Positions 47,077 to 56,797 of a DNA stretch of 64,000 nucleotides are shown here, piece after piece (position 1 is the stretch's first letter; each line of letters opens with the position of its first letter). The notes beneath the pieces were generated by a model, which worked only from the letters and a program-made list of their open reading frames with translations, was not told the origin of the DNA and made no database searches. Source of the stretch: Methanosarcina horonobensis HB-1 = JCM 15518. Lineage in GTDB: Archaea > Halobacteriota > Methanosarcinia > Methanosarcinales > Methanosarcinaceae. The stretch spans positions 3,513,036 to 3,577,035 of the forward strand of contig NZ_CP009516.1 of assembly GCF_000970285.1 (NCBI RefSeq), given 5' to 3'. A program made the position numbers and the translations under genes.

Positions 47077-47550
47077 TCACTTCCTTCCCTGATCTGCTGG
47101 CGGTTTCATATCCTTCTGAAAAACTTCGCATCTTTTTTCATCTACATGATGTACTTTTCTGGTACTTACATAAACAAGATCAGTATACTTATTTATCCCA
47201 TAAAGTGTATAGGTGAAATTGTCCTCAGGGTCCTGAATATCATAAGTAACTATCAGAAACTCATCTTTCTTATTGGAAGTCCCGTAACGGCTCTCAAAAA
47301 GATCTATAAAATCGTCTTCCGGCCTTAATGACACGTTTAAGTGTTCCAGTGCAAATTCTTCTTTTGTGTAAGTTTGAAACTTAAATTCGTGGGGATCGGT
47401 CCCGCTGTGCTTAACAAGTAAACTAACGTGCGCATTAAGGAAAAAAGGGTGAGAAAAAACCAGAATACCTGATATAAAAATAAGTATGGACAGAGTTAGA
47501 AAGGTATAGATTGCAATTTTCAGGTATTTTTTCATTTTTCCTGTCATCAA
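47077..47550 (-). CDS. Membrane-anchored small extracytoplasmic protein
   Basis: Protein of about 152-158 residues. One N-terminal hydrophobic helix (about 8-30, after KMKKYLKIAIY) is followed by a polar, probably external domain with no recognised family. The start may be any of three nearby ATG codons (47550, 47547 or 47535). The mature domain contains few cysteines and ends in PPADQGRK. It is directly upstream of the VTT gene, and may be its partner or only a neighbour. Confidence 0.7.
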   Translation of the reverse strand: MMTGKMKKYLKIAIYTFLTLSILIFISGILVFSHPFFLNAHVSLLVKHSGTDPHEFKFQTYTKEEFALEHLNVSLRPEDDFIDLFESRYGTSNKKDEFLIVTYDIQDPEDNFTYTLYGINKYTDLVYVSTRKVHHVDEKRCEVFQKDMKPPADQGRK

Positions 47551-47732
47551 CCTGATTTAGTTTTGTAATAGTTATAAATATAATCCTTTAATGAAATTGC
47601 CCCTTTCATGAGAAGTAAAATAGAAATGAAGTCGAAACAAAACTTAGAATGGAATATAATATAAAATTAGGCCTTTTAAGTTGCTTCCTTAAGTTTTAAT
47701 GATTAAACAGGATATCTGTTCATAATAAATAA

Positions 47733-48005
47733 TTTTATAATTCATTCCTGCTTTCCTGGAACTAGTTTGCTTATCAGGAGAGTTCAGCCAGTCAGGGTAC
47801 AGTTGGCAAACAGGCAATGAACATTGTTGTAATGGACCTTAATGGAAACAGAATATCTTTTGACTGTGCAGCGAGGCGTTTTGTGGGAAAGATTCTGGCT
47901 TCTCTTCCTTTTTTTGCAGGATTTTTGCCAATTCTGTTTGATGAAAAGAGTCAGGAGCTGCATGGCAAATTTGCAAAAACCCTGGTGATCGTTCGGGAGG
48001 ATTGA
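47733..48005 (+). pseudogene. Decayed RDD-family membrane protein gene
   Basis: The last 62 codons (from the ATG at 47817) match the C-terminal part of an RDD protein: ISFDCAARRFVGKILASL, then the C-terminal ILFDEKSQELHGKFAKTLVIV with the DxxxQxLHxxxA pattern. The homologous frame continues upstream of that ATG as AYQESSASQGTVGKQAMNI, which is the RDD segment after the second helix, and then meets a TAG at 47763-47765 and a TAA at 47730-47732. The first helix is missing. The TAG could be read as pyrrolysine in Methanosarcina, but the further TAA shows decay. I therefore call it a remnant, although a short protein from 47817 may still be made. Confidence 0.65.
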
Positions 48006-48253
48006 ATTCCATTACCGGGCTTTTTTCATTCTTATATATTTTTTGTTCTTTTCTTTATTTCTCTTTTTCGTATTTCTTTTTTGAATTCTCTATTTTCTAT
48101 CTGACTTTTCCATTCAGCCTTATTTGTAGCAATTTTCATTTTTTTATGCCTTAACAGTTAATTATATTATTTAGAATGAGTAAATATTTTTATCATTCCT
48201 GCTATAGTAAGTAGGAAACTATTTGCCGTCAGAGAGGATAAGGAACGGTTGTT

Positions 48254-48991
48254 ATGTCCAGATATTTTAATCAGAGCAGATTTACAGAGAAAATTTCTAT
48301 GAAGCTTAACCCTACTTCAACGGATTATATCAAGAGTAATTCAGTTCAGAACAGCCCGGTTCAAGATTTTTCATTTCAGGATTTCCCTGCCCGGAACAGT
48401 CTAATTCAGGGCAGTTCTTTAAGTCTTTACAGTTCCTCTCAAGCCGATTCCTCTGACTCGCTCTCTTTCGGGCAGGACTTACAACTGAAGGTTTTTCTGG
48501 ACATGGACGGAGTACTCACAGATTTCACAGGCGCGTGCGAGAGATTAAGTGAACATATGATGTTTTGGTACACTGCCGATAAGGAACGTTTCTGGAGGCA
48601 CATTACAGAGGCAGGAGCCGATTTCTGGTCAGATATGCCATGGATGGCAGGAGGCAAGGAGCTACACGGCTTTCTAAAAAGTTCCGGTTTACATCCTACG
48701 ATCCTTTCTGCTCTCCCAAACCCGGACCGAAAGGCTGCTCTCATTAATGCCAGAAAAGGAAAACTGGAGTGGCTGAAAAAAGAACTCGGAACTCCATACG
48801 CAAATAATGCAATTCTCTGTTTCCGTCCTGAAAAAGCTCTCCAGTCCGGAACCTCAAGAGTCCTGATCGATGACAATCCTGATAATATCCGAGAATGGGA
48901 AGAAGCAGGAGGGACAGCTGTCCTGCATAAGAGTGCGGATCGAACGATCAGATGTTTGGGCAGAATCGTCAAAAAAGAACAGACAGCCTGA
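48254..48991 (+). CDS. HAD-superfamily 5'-nucleotidase-like phosphatase
   Basis: Protein of 245 residues. Residues about 80-240 form a HAD hydrolase like NT5C nucleotidases: motif I VFLDMDGVLTDF (nucleophile and acid Asp), the PWMAGGKELHGFL and TILSALPN (motif II Ser) region, Lys in WLKKEL and the motif III/IV RVLIDDNPDNIREWEEAGG with the metal-binding Asp pair. It would dephosphorylate a nucleotide or similar phosphate. The first 75 residues are a polar stretch rich in Ser, Gln and Asn with short repeats (VQDFSFQDF), not part of the family, and could be unstructured. Start ATG at 48254. Confidence 0.85.
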   Translation: MSRYFNQSRFTEKISMKLNPTSTDYIKSNSVQNSPVQDFSFQDFPARNSLIQGSSLSLYSSSQADSSDSLSFGQDLQLKVFLDMDGVLTDFTGACERLSEHMMFWYTADKERFWRHITEAGADFWSDMPWMAGGKELHGFLKSSGLHPTILSALPNPDRKAALINARKGKLEWLKKELGTPYANNAILCFRPEKALQSGTSRVLIDDNPDNIREWEEAGGTAVLHKSADRTIRCLGRIVKKEQTA

Positions 48992-49571
48992 GTTCAATAC
49001 CTTTTATCCTCTGTACTTATTCTTCTGCGAACCTGATAGAACTCCACTGAGGTTTTGCTTCCGTCCGGAGAAAAGTACTTTATTCCAAAAATATTCTGGC
49101 ACTACTCTAACTGTTCTGAAACTAATCTGGAAACAATTGTGGCTTGAAACATTTATGGACGGAAGCATCGTTAATTAGAACCCTGTCTCTCAATTTAAAT
49201 TAACTTATCAGGATAACGAACCTTAGCTTCAGGGCTTATTTTCGGGTTGACAGGTTAAGGTTCAGACTAGCACCTGTTGTTCACGCGAGTTTTCTCGATA
49301 TTGTGTTGTTTTATCTTTCTTACCCCAAAAACTAATAATCGTTAGCCCGATCATCCGAATTAAGTACTAAAACCGTATTTTTTATATTGTTTCTGCTCTC
49401 GCCAGCTTCTGACACCTTGATCACATGAAGAGCTCCTTTTCATCTGGCGGGAGCATTTAATCCTTATCATTTTCTTTTATACGGTTTTAATTAAAGTCCT
49501 GGAAGGGAAGAGCTCTAATCTCTTCCATTTTCCAGAAAGTAGAGTTTTCGCCTTCAGATTCACCTTTTACC
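48992..49571. other. Intergenic region
   Basis: A 580-base stretch without a gene. The sequence around 49200-49230 (TTATCAGGATAACGAACCTTAG) resembles 52036-52065 on the other side of the VIT/VWA gene, as direct repeats. Nothing else is recognised. Confidence 0.4.
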
Positions 49572-51548
49572 TTATCTTTTCCGGAAGCAGAATGCGATTC
49601 CTAAAAGTCCGCTCAGTGCGAGAGAAACTTCGAACCCGGGTGTTGCTGCCTCTTCAGCTTCTTCAACTGGTTCTTCAGCCATCGCCCCCTCATAGACTGC
49701 ATTCCTGTCATAGGGTGAAGAAGCAGCAGGTTTCGGCTGGCCTGCAGAGGGAGTAGACATTGCTCCGTCCATTAAAGCCTCTCCTTCCGCAGGCATTTCC
49801 ATAACTTCTTCGCTTACGGAGTCAATAGTTTCCGGATTTGCCAGCTCAGGCAGCTCAACGAAAAGGGAGGTATAAGGAGTTACAAACCCGAATTCCAGGG
49901 CAAGTCCGGTTACTTCGGACACAAGGGCTTCGTTTTCTCCTTCGACTTCGATCCTGTCAAGGAGAGAATTTATAGTTGTATAAGCCCAGAGCCTTGGGAT
50001 GAAGGAGTTTGCAGCCTTTGGAATTACAGAAAACTCTTTTGAGAAACTCCTGTTGCCTGTCCTCGTGTTTGCAGAGATATCTGCGCGGATAGTGCCTGCC
50101 CCAGGACTGTATTTTCCCAGAACTATTGTATCTGAGCCAGCAAAGAGGTTCTTTTCCCCGGTGTTTACGATTTCAGAGACCTCTCGTCCATAGGAGAAGT
50201 CCATATCCGTGATCAGAGGAGTCGAGATCGTTTCATAGAAGCTGCCTATTTCTTCTGCTGCATTAGCTTCAGGTGAGAACCACTCCGCAGTCCCGCAGTT
50301 TTCAAGGCTCATAGCCCTCAGGAAATGGTAATTGCTTTCGTCCTCGATCCCGAAGGCAATCGAAAAGATAGAAACCTGCGCGGTATTTGCATCCTTTATG
50401 TTCTGACGGATTGCGTAAGGGGAAACAACGCCTTCGGTTGGCTCCCCATCGGTCAAAAAGACTATAATCGGAACCCTCTCACTCTCCGGACTGAACATCC
50501 CGAGAGCTGTCAGCAGGGCTTCGTTAATGTTCGTGCCCCCGTTTGCATCAAGGCTGTTTACAAAGTCCAGGGCTCCTGCCTTTTGTTCCAGGTCAGCTTC
50601 CATAAGGGTTCCGGAATAACTCTGAACCGTGGAGTCAAAGAAGATTATGTTGAAATAGTCTCCGGGAGGGAGGTCTTCAATAATATTTCCGAAAACTTCC
50701 TTTACCTGCTCGATTTTGTACCCTTCCATAGAACCGGATTTGTCGAGCACGAAAATTATCTCCTTGTCCATAGCTGAAGTCCCGAGATCTGCTTCCTCCG
50801 GGGAAAAGACATGCATGAAGTATCCCTCACTCCCATTTTCATAAAACAGCATGTTTCCGTTCAGGGGAGGGTTTTCAGTATCAAACACGACCCTGAGTTC
50901 CGAAGCAGAAAGAGAATCCGTCTCATACCTTACCTGCCCTCTGTTTGCCGAAACATACTCAACCTTAGCTGCCGGAAAATCCGGGACTTCCAGCCGGGTG
51001 AGCTGATTTTCCGAATTGATGTTTATGGTTACAGAGAGGTACCCCGCGGACTTTCCACTATCCAGGAACTGTACAAATTCGTACTCCCCGAGGGTTTTTT
51101 TAAGAGCCTGTTCGTAGGTCAGCTTGACAATAATACTCTGCCCAGGTTCAAAGCTCAGAGCATAAGAAAAAAGATTCTTTTCCTCAGTTTCCAGTAGCCC
51201 TGCAGTCCTGCCTGCCAAGGCTGCAGCATTGAACCTCTGCGAAGCTTCTTCTTTTTCCAGGACATCGGCTGTATATTCCTTTCCGTCAATTGTTAGGGAA
51301 AATCCCGAAATAAAAGCCTCCTCCGGAATCAGGAAACTGAAACTATCTTTAACTGCCGAATCAGCAGGATTGGAAAGCTTTTCTTCAACAGTGGTACTGG
51401 CATATCCGTCGTTTACGTCCGTGCTGAGCTTCAGGTATTCTACAACAGGGCTGGCTGCTCCTGCCTGAGCACCTACAAGCAAAACCAGGCAGATTATAAA
51501 AATTCTCTTAATCTGGTTCTTTGTTTGATTCTTGATCTGGTCTTTAAT
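49572..51548 (-). CDS. VIT and VWA domain surface protein with PGF-CTERM-like end
   Basis: Secreted protein of about 658 residues. A VIT domain (about 30-150) is followed by a VWA domain with a complete MIDAS: VLDKSGSMEGYK (DxSxS) near residue 265, plus later Thr and Asp in GGTNIN and FLTDGEPTEG. The C-terminus has PGF, a hydrophobic helix and FRKR, the PGF-CTERM sorting pattern processed by archaeosortase. Anchored cell-surface adhesion or protein contact is expected. The signal peptide (IKRIFIICLVLLVGAQAGA) is only in frame upstream of 51482 and no ATG, GTG or TTG precedes it; I place the start at an ATT at 51548, six bases after GGGGGA. A TTG at 51482 would remove the n-region. Promoter-like TATAAATA at about 51674. 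Confidence 0.85.
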   Translation of the reverse strand: MKDQIKNQTKNQIKRIFIICLVLLVGAQAGAASPVVEYLKLSTDVNDGYASTTVEEKLSNPADSAVKDSFSFLIPEEAFISGFSLTIDGKEYTADVLEKEEASQRFNAAALAGRTAGLLETEEKNLFSYALSFEPGQSIIVKLTYEQALKKTLGEYEFVQFLDSGKSAGYLSVTININSENQLTRLEVPDFPAAKVEYVSANRGQVRYETDSLSASELRVVFDTENPPLNGNMLFYENGSEGYFMHVFSPEEADLGTSAMDKEIIFVLDKSGSMEGYKIEQVKEVFGNIIEDLPPGDYFNIIFFDSTVQSYSGTLMEADLEQKAGALDFVNSLDANGGTNINEALLTALGMFSPESERVPIIVFLTDGEPTEGVVSPYAIRQNIKDANTAQVSIFSIAFGIEDESNYHFLRAMSLENCGTAEWFSPEANAAEEIGSFYETISTPLITDMDFSYGREVSEIVNTGEKNLFAGSDTIVLGKYSPGAGTIRADISANTRTGNRSFSKEFSVIPKAANSFIPRLWAYTTINSLLDRIEVEGENEALVSEVTGLALEFGFVTPYTSLFVELPELANPETIDSVSEEVMEMPAEGEALMDGAMSTPSAGQPKPAASSPYDRNAVYEGAMAEEPVEEAEEAATPGFEVSLALSGLLGIAFCFRKR

Positions 51549-52299
51549 ATGAAATCCCCCTCAATTCAATCCTGTGAATATGTAAAGTAATCTGTGGCAC
51601 TTCATGCCGGAACTTAGAAATAAACCGAAAAAAAGCTTATTCAGTTTTTTAGTGAAAGATAGAGCACTGTTTTATTTATATTTGACCTTGACTGCGGATT
51701 ATTTCGAAGCTATTGAGAAAAAGAAAGACTATTCAGTGATGAAAAAATAAAATTGAAATTAATCGAGGTTCAGGTGGATCACCTATTTAATATCCATAAA
51801 ACAGAAAAGGAAAAAAACAAGAAAGAAAAACCAGTTGGCTGCATTTTTTAAGACTTAAATTAAATTTTTGAAAATGATAAATTTAAGAAGATCTCTGTAA
51901 ATAGGGCCCTTCTTTTTTCATACAGTCGAAAAGCTGCTTCCGCCTGAAAAGAAGAGTTATTGGGAGACATCCAGCTGTGGAAATTTTGGGTTGGCGGAAG
52001 CACTATTAACAAAAACACATTTTTATTATTTATGTTCGTTTATCCGGATAATAGACCTTAGCTTTGAGCTAATACTCAGATTAGATTTCATCTCAAGTCA
52101 GGTATGGTCAGGTCAAGATTTTTGCTATGCAGCTAAACTTTTTATGATTCATTTGAAGCTTGCTTTTATTCAGGTTGAGGCTACTTGCTAATGCTCTTTT
52201 TAGACCTTTTTTCCTAGCATGCCAGAAGGAATCTTTCTTAGCCAGGTGCTGTTGAACTCCAAATTTTTCCGGAAATAAGATTTATAGCCGCTTCTTTAA
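51549..52299. other. Intergenic region upstream of VIT/VWA gene
   Basis: A 751-base AT-rich stretch. It contains the likely VIT/VWA promoter (minus TATAAATA at about 51674-51681) and the second copy of the 49200-type repeat near 52036-52065. A short frame at 51991-52191 has no support. Confidence 0.45.
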
Positions 52300-53451
52300 T
52301 TAAATATAAGAAAACCAGTTTTTCTCCTGCAAGGTACGGATCAAGTCCTGGCAAATCTCTCTAAATTTCATTTCATAGACTTCAATTTCTGCAAGGATGC
52401 CTGGACCTTTTTCCTCAAGGCTCTTGGCAGCTACTGATTCCAGGTTTTCAGCAGTATACTTCAACTTTTCACCTGCTCTTGTAACTGGAGTCATTCCAGT
52501 ATCCTTATTATCTTCGTCCGATTTTTCGCCAGTTACGGCAAAGTGAGAAAAGCCCGTAGTTTCAGCTTCCAGATAAAGATATCTTTCATCCTCATCCAGT
52601 TTTTTTACAGGCAGAGACACCCAATTCTTTCCATCAAAATATTCAAGGACTATTGAATCTGCGTCGATATTGTTTTCACTTACCCTGGTTTTATCCACCT
52701 TGAAGCCGATCATGGCGTTTTCTATATTTTCCGAAGTTGCAACGCCATCGTTTCCAGCCCATATATTCAGATAGCAATAGATTTCACTATCAGGTGTATC
52801 CGGTGTAAGAGTTGAACGCTCTTTCAGCATCTCAACAATTGTCGTGATTTTTCCAAGGTTTTTTTTCGCGTCAAACTCTACATATTTTACGCAGGTAGCA
52901 TCCTGTGTGAAACTAAACCTGATCCGGCTGCTGCTTGTTACATACTGTTGAGAGAGCTCTTTGGCTTCCACATTGCCGGCGGGTTCCGGGGATACCGTTC
53001 CCCCACCGGAAGGACTGCTGCCGGAAGAACTCTTACCGGAAGAACTTCCCTCAGACGTGTAAACTTCTATATGAACAGGAATGATAACCCCTGTTCCAAC
53101 ATCTTTTCCAGGCACAGTACATGGGACTTTTATCTTGCAGTCTATATCCTCTTCAACCGAAGATGGGATACTGAGAGTAAACTTAACTTCTTTATTTTCT
53201 CCTGCACTCAACTCAAAAGAAGAGGCAGAAAATGTGAACCAGCTACTGTAAGCACTTTCATCTACGAAAACATTGTATGTTGCAGTTTCAGTTCCGGTAT
53301 TTATTACATACAGTGACTGCTCTGCTGAGGTTCCCGGAGCAAGCCTGTAACTTATGTTTCCTGGGCTCACTCCAACACCTATACCAGAAGCCACAGCCGT
53401 TTGCACCAGAACTATAAGAGCAAGGATAAATAACACAGCTTTTACTTTCAT
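52300..53451 (-). CDS. PGF-pre-PGF domain surface protein
   Basis: Secreted protein of 383 residues. A signal peptide (KVKAVLFILALIVLVQTAVAS) is followed by an N-terminal beta-sandwich region (about 25-130, VSPGNISYRLAPGTSAEQSLYVIN) and a Ser/Gly linker. Residues about 160-320 match the PGF-pre-PGF domain of methanogen surface proteins: NVEAKELSQQYVTSSSRIRFSF, then KITTIVEMLKERSTL, IYCYLNIWAGNDGVA, IGFKVDKTRVSENNID and TTGFSHFAVTG. Unlike typical members it ends in a charged helical tail and has no PGF-CTERM helix, so its anchoring is unclear. ATG at 53451. Confidence 0.85.
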   Translation of the reverse strand: MKVKAVLFILALIVLVQTAVASGIGVGVSPGNISYRLAPGTSAEQSLYVINTGTETATYNVFVDESAYSSWFTFSASSFELSAGENKEVKFTLSIPSSVEEDIDCKIKVPCTVPGKDVGTGVIIPVHIEVYTSEGSSSGKSSSGSSPSGGGTVSPEPAGNVEAKELSQQYVTSSSRIRFSFTQDATCVKYVEFDAKKNLGKITTIVEMLKERSTLTPDTPDSEIYCYLNIWAGNDGVATSENIENAMIGFKVDKTRVSENNIDADSIVLEYFDGKNWVSLPVKKLDEDERYLYLEAETTGFSHFAVTGEKSDEDNKDTGMTPVTRAGEKLKYTAENLESVAAKSLEEKGPGILAEIEVYEMKFREICQDLIRTLQEKNWFSYI

Positions 53452-53947
53452 TCGTAAACCTCAATATTTCCTGATCCATATTTATGCACACTATCTTGTT
53501 TGTACGTCGAATCTATCCTGAAGCTTAACCTATGATAAAAGAGCCAGAATTATGAAGGATGCAGAGCTAAGGCATTCCGTCGTTTTAACTCGATTTGTTA
53601 ATTCTGCAATTCAAAATGCTTTGGTTTCGTACCGGATTTCACATTAGCAGAATTTCCGGTACTTTGAAATGTATCTTTGGCCCTATTTTTTAAAGTAGTA
53701 AACATTTTGAAGTTCTTATATTAAAAATATTTGCTTTTGTACTATTTATTAAAATATATTGTTCATTAAATTTCATTTATTAACATTTTATAAGAATTAT
53801 TTCGAAAATATTAACAATTATCAGTTACAGATATTACGATTCTTTTTATGATTCAGGCTGGAAATAGTCTGGAAAAATATTAATCTCTGCAGGCCAGATG
53901 GACATCAAGAGATATCTTTTTGGGTTTTAACTCAGTAAAGTAAGGGC
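53452..53947. other. AT-rich intergenic region
   Basis: A 496-base stretch, very AT-rich, with runs such as TTAAAATATATTG. It should carry the promoter of the gene at 52300-53451. No gene seen. Confidence 0.4.
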
Positions 53948-55123
53948 TCAGTATTCTGAGATGGATTTCAGAGAATCCTCTGCAAAGTTTATGATTCTCA
54001 ACTTCAGATCCTCAATATTTTCGAAAAACGAGGTGTACCTTCCTGAGAAAATTTCTTCCTTAAGCTTTATCCCGAGCTCATCATCCTTTCCGGGCTTTAA
54101 AAGCAGGACCATTGAACCCGAAGCATAGTTCACTGCAGTTGCAAGTTCATCACAGTCCCCATCTGTAATCCCAATAACAGGAATTCCAAATCTGGATAAA
54201 ATACTTCCGGCAATCTCGGTTGTATCATCTCCAATAGTGATGGCAAGTCCTGCTCCTTCCAGTATCTCAAGTGAACGTTCAGCGCAGTGATCTATAAGAA
54301 TGACCTTAGTTCCACTCTCTGAGACTTTTTCCTGTAAAAAACTCTTTTTCAAAGAGGTACTTTTTGTTACTCCTCCATTTTTGTTTACTGGTAGGTTTTC
54401 GCAGACTTCAGGATTTTTTCGAGAAGCTGCAGTTTTTACCCATGCCCTGGACATGTCTACAGGCACTCTTTCTTCATAATTATGAAGAATTTTAATACCT
54501 TGCTCTTTTATGACTCCTCCCTCCATAGAAATCAAAAAGCCGTCCTGGGATATGAGAGCGACTTCAGAAGAAGTGGCTTTTCCAACTACAAACCCTTCAA
54601 CCATTATATTTGCCCCTGGAAAAGTTGAAATTCTTCTCAGAACCCGCCTTCCCTGGTCGCTTATTTCTATAGAGGTGACGGGCAAAGGAGGCTGAGAAAT
54701 TTTCAGGTTAAGAAGGCCTGAAAATTTCTCTATATGAAGTTCTGCAGCCCTATTCCACGCAATGAGTTCACCATCAACACATCCTGGCCTTTCAATCTGG
54801 ATTAGAGGCTTTTGTTCAGGATTCTGTATATGTGAAACCACGATTCTTCCGAAAATACGGCCGGTTTGAAGTTCGCGGCCATGGTTCAGAAGGCACACAA
54901 GGTCATTTGACCTGAAAAGGGCCTCGATACAGGCACTGGGCTTAAGAACTTGCTCGATTTCGATCAGGTTCTCAAGGCCGGCATCAATTGCCGCAACTTT
55001 TCCCATTGTACCGCAGAGACAGGCATTTATGCAATTTTCCCTGGATAGAAGCGTAAGAATATTCTTTACTGTCTGGGGCGAATCCATAAGCTGAAGGTTA
55101 TGAATTACAATTCCAATCTGCAT
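53948..55123 (-). CDS. DUF2117 family protein
   Basis: Protein of 391 residues of the archaeal DUF2117 family. The start has the typical IGIVIHNLQLMDSPQTVKNIL. A central part carries RPGCVDGELIAWN and FPGANIMVEGFVVGKATSSEV, and the C-terminal half has VILIDHCAERSLEILEGAGLAITIGDDTTEIAGSILSRFGIPVIGITDGDCDE, with acidic motifs that look like a metal or nucleotide site. No signal or membrane helix is visible, so it is cytoplasmic. Function unknown in the family. The gene is alone, on the minus strand, facing the surface-protein cluster downstream. Confidence 0.88.
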   Translation of the reverse strand: MQIGIVIHNLQLMDSPQTVKNILTLLSRENCINACLCGTMGKVAAIDAGLENLIEIEQVLKPSACIEALFRSNDLVCLLNHGRELQTGRIFGRIVVSHIQNPEQKPLIQIERPGCVDGELIAWNRAAELHIEKFSGLLNLKISQPPLPVTSIEISDQGRRVLRRISTFPGANIMVEGFVVGKATSSEVALISQDGFLISMEGGVIKEQGIKILHNYEERVPVDMSRAWVKTAASRKNPEVCENLPVNKNGGVTKSTSLKKSFLQEKVSESGTKVILIDHCAERSLEILEGAGLAITIGDDTTEIAGSILSRFGIPVIGITDGDCDELATAVNYASGSMVLLLKPGKDDELGIKLKEEIFSGRYTSFFENIEDLKLRIINFAEDSLKSISEY

Positions 55124-55505
55124 ACATATAAGACATATATAGTCAAACTAATTATACTCATCGAATTTATTTTGTATTAATAAACAGATAATTTTTACGA
55201 ATATTTAGAAATATTCATATGTACAACGGCGAAATCTCCGGAAGAAACCTCAGAGTTTTTTCGGTAAACATAATTGCAGTTGGTTGATAATTTAATTTTA
55301 GATTGTTTGAAGAGAACACATTTTCTTCTGGCATAGTGTTTGCTTTAAAGGAAAAATTCTCACTAAGAATCAAAAAAGCTATATATTCAGAATTTATGTT
55401 AATTAATTTAGAGATAGTAACATGAAATATTGTAATTTTCAGCGTTATTTATTCAAATATTATGAATTCGTGCAGTTTGATATGAGTTGACCTAGCCCTG
55501 CTCTC
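55124..55505. other. Divergent intergenic region
   Basis: A 382-base AT-rich stretch between the minus-strand DUF2117 gene and the plus-strand permease. It holds TATA-like runs for both directions. Nothing else recognised. Confidence 0.4.
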
Positions 55506-56720
55506 TTGCAGGAATTGGAAAAAGGATTGGTGAACGGTTTGATTGAAGAGTTCGCAATGGCAATACGACAGTTCCGCCTTAAAAAGTTCAGAACACTGCT
55601 CATTCTCCTCGGAATCGCTGTAGGAGTGGCAACAGTAGTAGCTGTTGTCTCGTTAGGAGAGGGGCTCCGCATCAATGCAATAGAAGAGATCCAGAAGTCA
55701 CGGGACCTGACTCTGATTGAGGTCTCCCCAGGTTTCAGGGAAAACGGACTTGTCCTTATAAGCGACTCAAAAATAGAAGAAATAAAGGAATACGGAGAAA
55801 TTGTCTGTCCTTACGTAAAAGACGCCTATGTAAGTCCTTCAGGGACCTATTTTGAAATATTCGGGGCTCAGGAGGGTTACAGGACTGCAAATGAGCTTGA
55901 GCTTGCCGAAGGGAGCTGGTATGATAGCGGGGAGAACCAGATTATTCTTGGAAGTGACCTGTGGGAAAAACTGGAAAAAATAGACGGAGCCAGGATAGGA
56001 ACCCCGATAACAGCCAGATTACGCCTTTACGGAGAAGATGGAAAGCCTCTTGATAAGGAAATAAGTTTTATTCCTGTGGGTTATCTGAAACCTTCAGGAA
56101 ATGAAATCGATTCCAGGGCCTTCATGAGGCTTGAATATGCAAAAGGACTCAGCAAAAAAGAGTATTATGACGGGGCTCTGATCAAAGTGGAAAGTTCTTC
56201 CCTGGTTCACGAAACAAGGGAGAAAATAGACAAACTGGGACTTTCCTCTTCAAGTGCACAGGATGAAATTGACTCGGTTAACCGGATAATGAACGGGGTG
56301 ACTCTTGTCCTTGCTTTTTTCTCAAGCATTTCCCTGCTTGTAGGCGGACTGATGGTGGTTAACACAATGGTAGTCTCGGTCTATGAGAGAACCCGGGAAA
56401 TCGGGATTTCAAAGGCAATAGGGGCTTCAGAATCTGATATCCTGCGGATGTTTTTAGCTGAATGCCTGTTTATAGGAGCACTGGGAGGAGTTTTAGGGGA
56501 CTTTCTTGGAGTTCTCTTTTCAACTTTCATAGATAAGATAGGAAGAGCTCTCTTGATGTCAAGGCTTGATGTAGGGAATATAGAGCATTTGACAGCCTTA
56601 AACTTCGAAATTCTTGGAGCCGGAATTCTTATCTCCTTACTTGTGTCCGTAGTTTCAGGGCTTTATCCTGCCTGGAGGGCTTCAAAACTGGACCCTGTAA
56701 GTGCTTTGAGGCAACTTTAA
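55506..56720 (+). CDS. FtsX/MacB-type ABC transporter permease
   Basis: Membrane protein of about 388-404 residues with the MacB-PCD fold: an N-terminal helix (FRTLLILLGIAVGVATVVAVVSLGEGL), a large external domain (about 65-265, GFRENGLVLISDSKIEE) and three C-terminal FtsX helices (LLVGGLMVVNTMVVSVYERTREIG, where the cytoplasmic loop reads GISKAIGASESDILRMF, then the last two helices ending with PAWRASKLDPVSALRQL). These proteins work with a MacB-like ATPase, which is not adjacent here. Start is uncertain: TTG at 55506, GTG at 55530 or ATG at 55557 (MAIRQF). It lies 77 bases before a DUF3344 gene and probably shares its transcript. Confidence 0.88.
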   Translation: MQELEKGLVNGLIEEFAMAIRQFRLKKFRTLLILLGIAVGVATVVAVVSLGEGLRINAIEEIQKSRDLTLIEVSPGFRENGLVLISDSKIEEIKEYGEIVCPYVKDAYVSPSGTYFEIFGAQEGYRTANELELAEGSWYDSGENQIILGSDLWEKLEKIDGARIGTPITARLRLYGEDGKPLDKEISFIPVGYLKPSGNEIDSRAFMRLEYAKGLSKKEYYDGALIKVESSSLVHETREKIDKLGLSSSSAQDEIDSVNRIMNGVTLVLAFFSSISLLVGGLMVVNTMVVSVYERTREIGISKAIGASESDILRMFLAECLFIGALGGVLGDFLGVLFSTFIDKIGRALLMSRLDVGNIEHLTALNFEILGAGILISLLVSVVSGLYPAWRASKLDPVSALRQL

Positions 56721-56797
56721 AGTAGATAGGCAACTGCAGAAGCAGTTGCCGCAGGAAGGAATTGTCGCAGGGAGATAATTTCAGGAGATGAACTGCC

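Noticed and set aside
47763-47765. Pyrrolysine readthrough in the RDD gene
   Set aside because: A TAA stands in the same frame just upstream and the first helix is missing, so decay explains it better.
49190-52110. VIT/VWA gene as a mobile unit flanked by direct repeats
   Set aside because: The flanking similarity is only about 27 bases and imperfect; no transposase or integrase is present.
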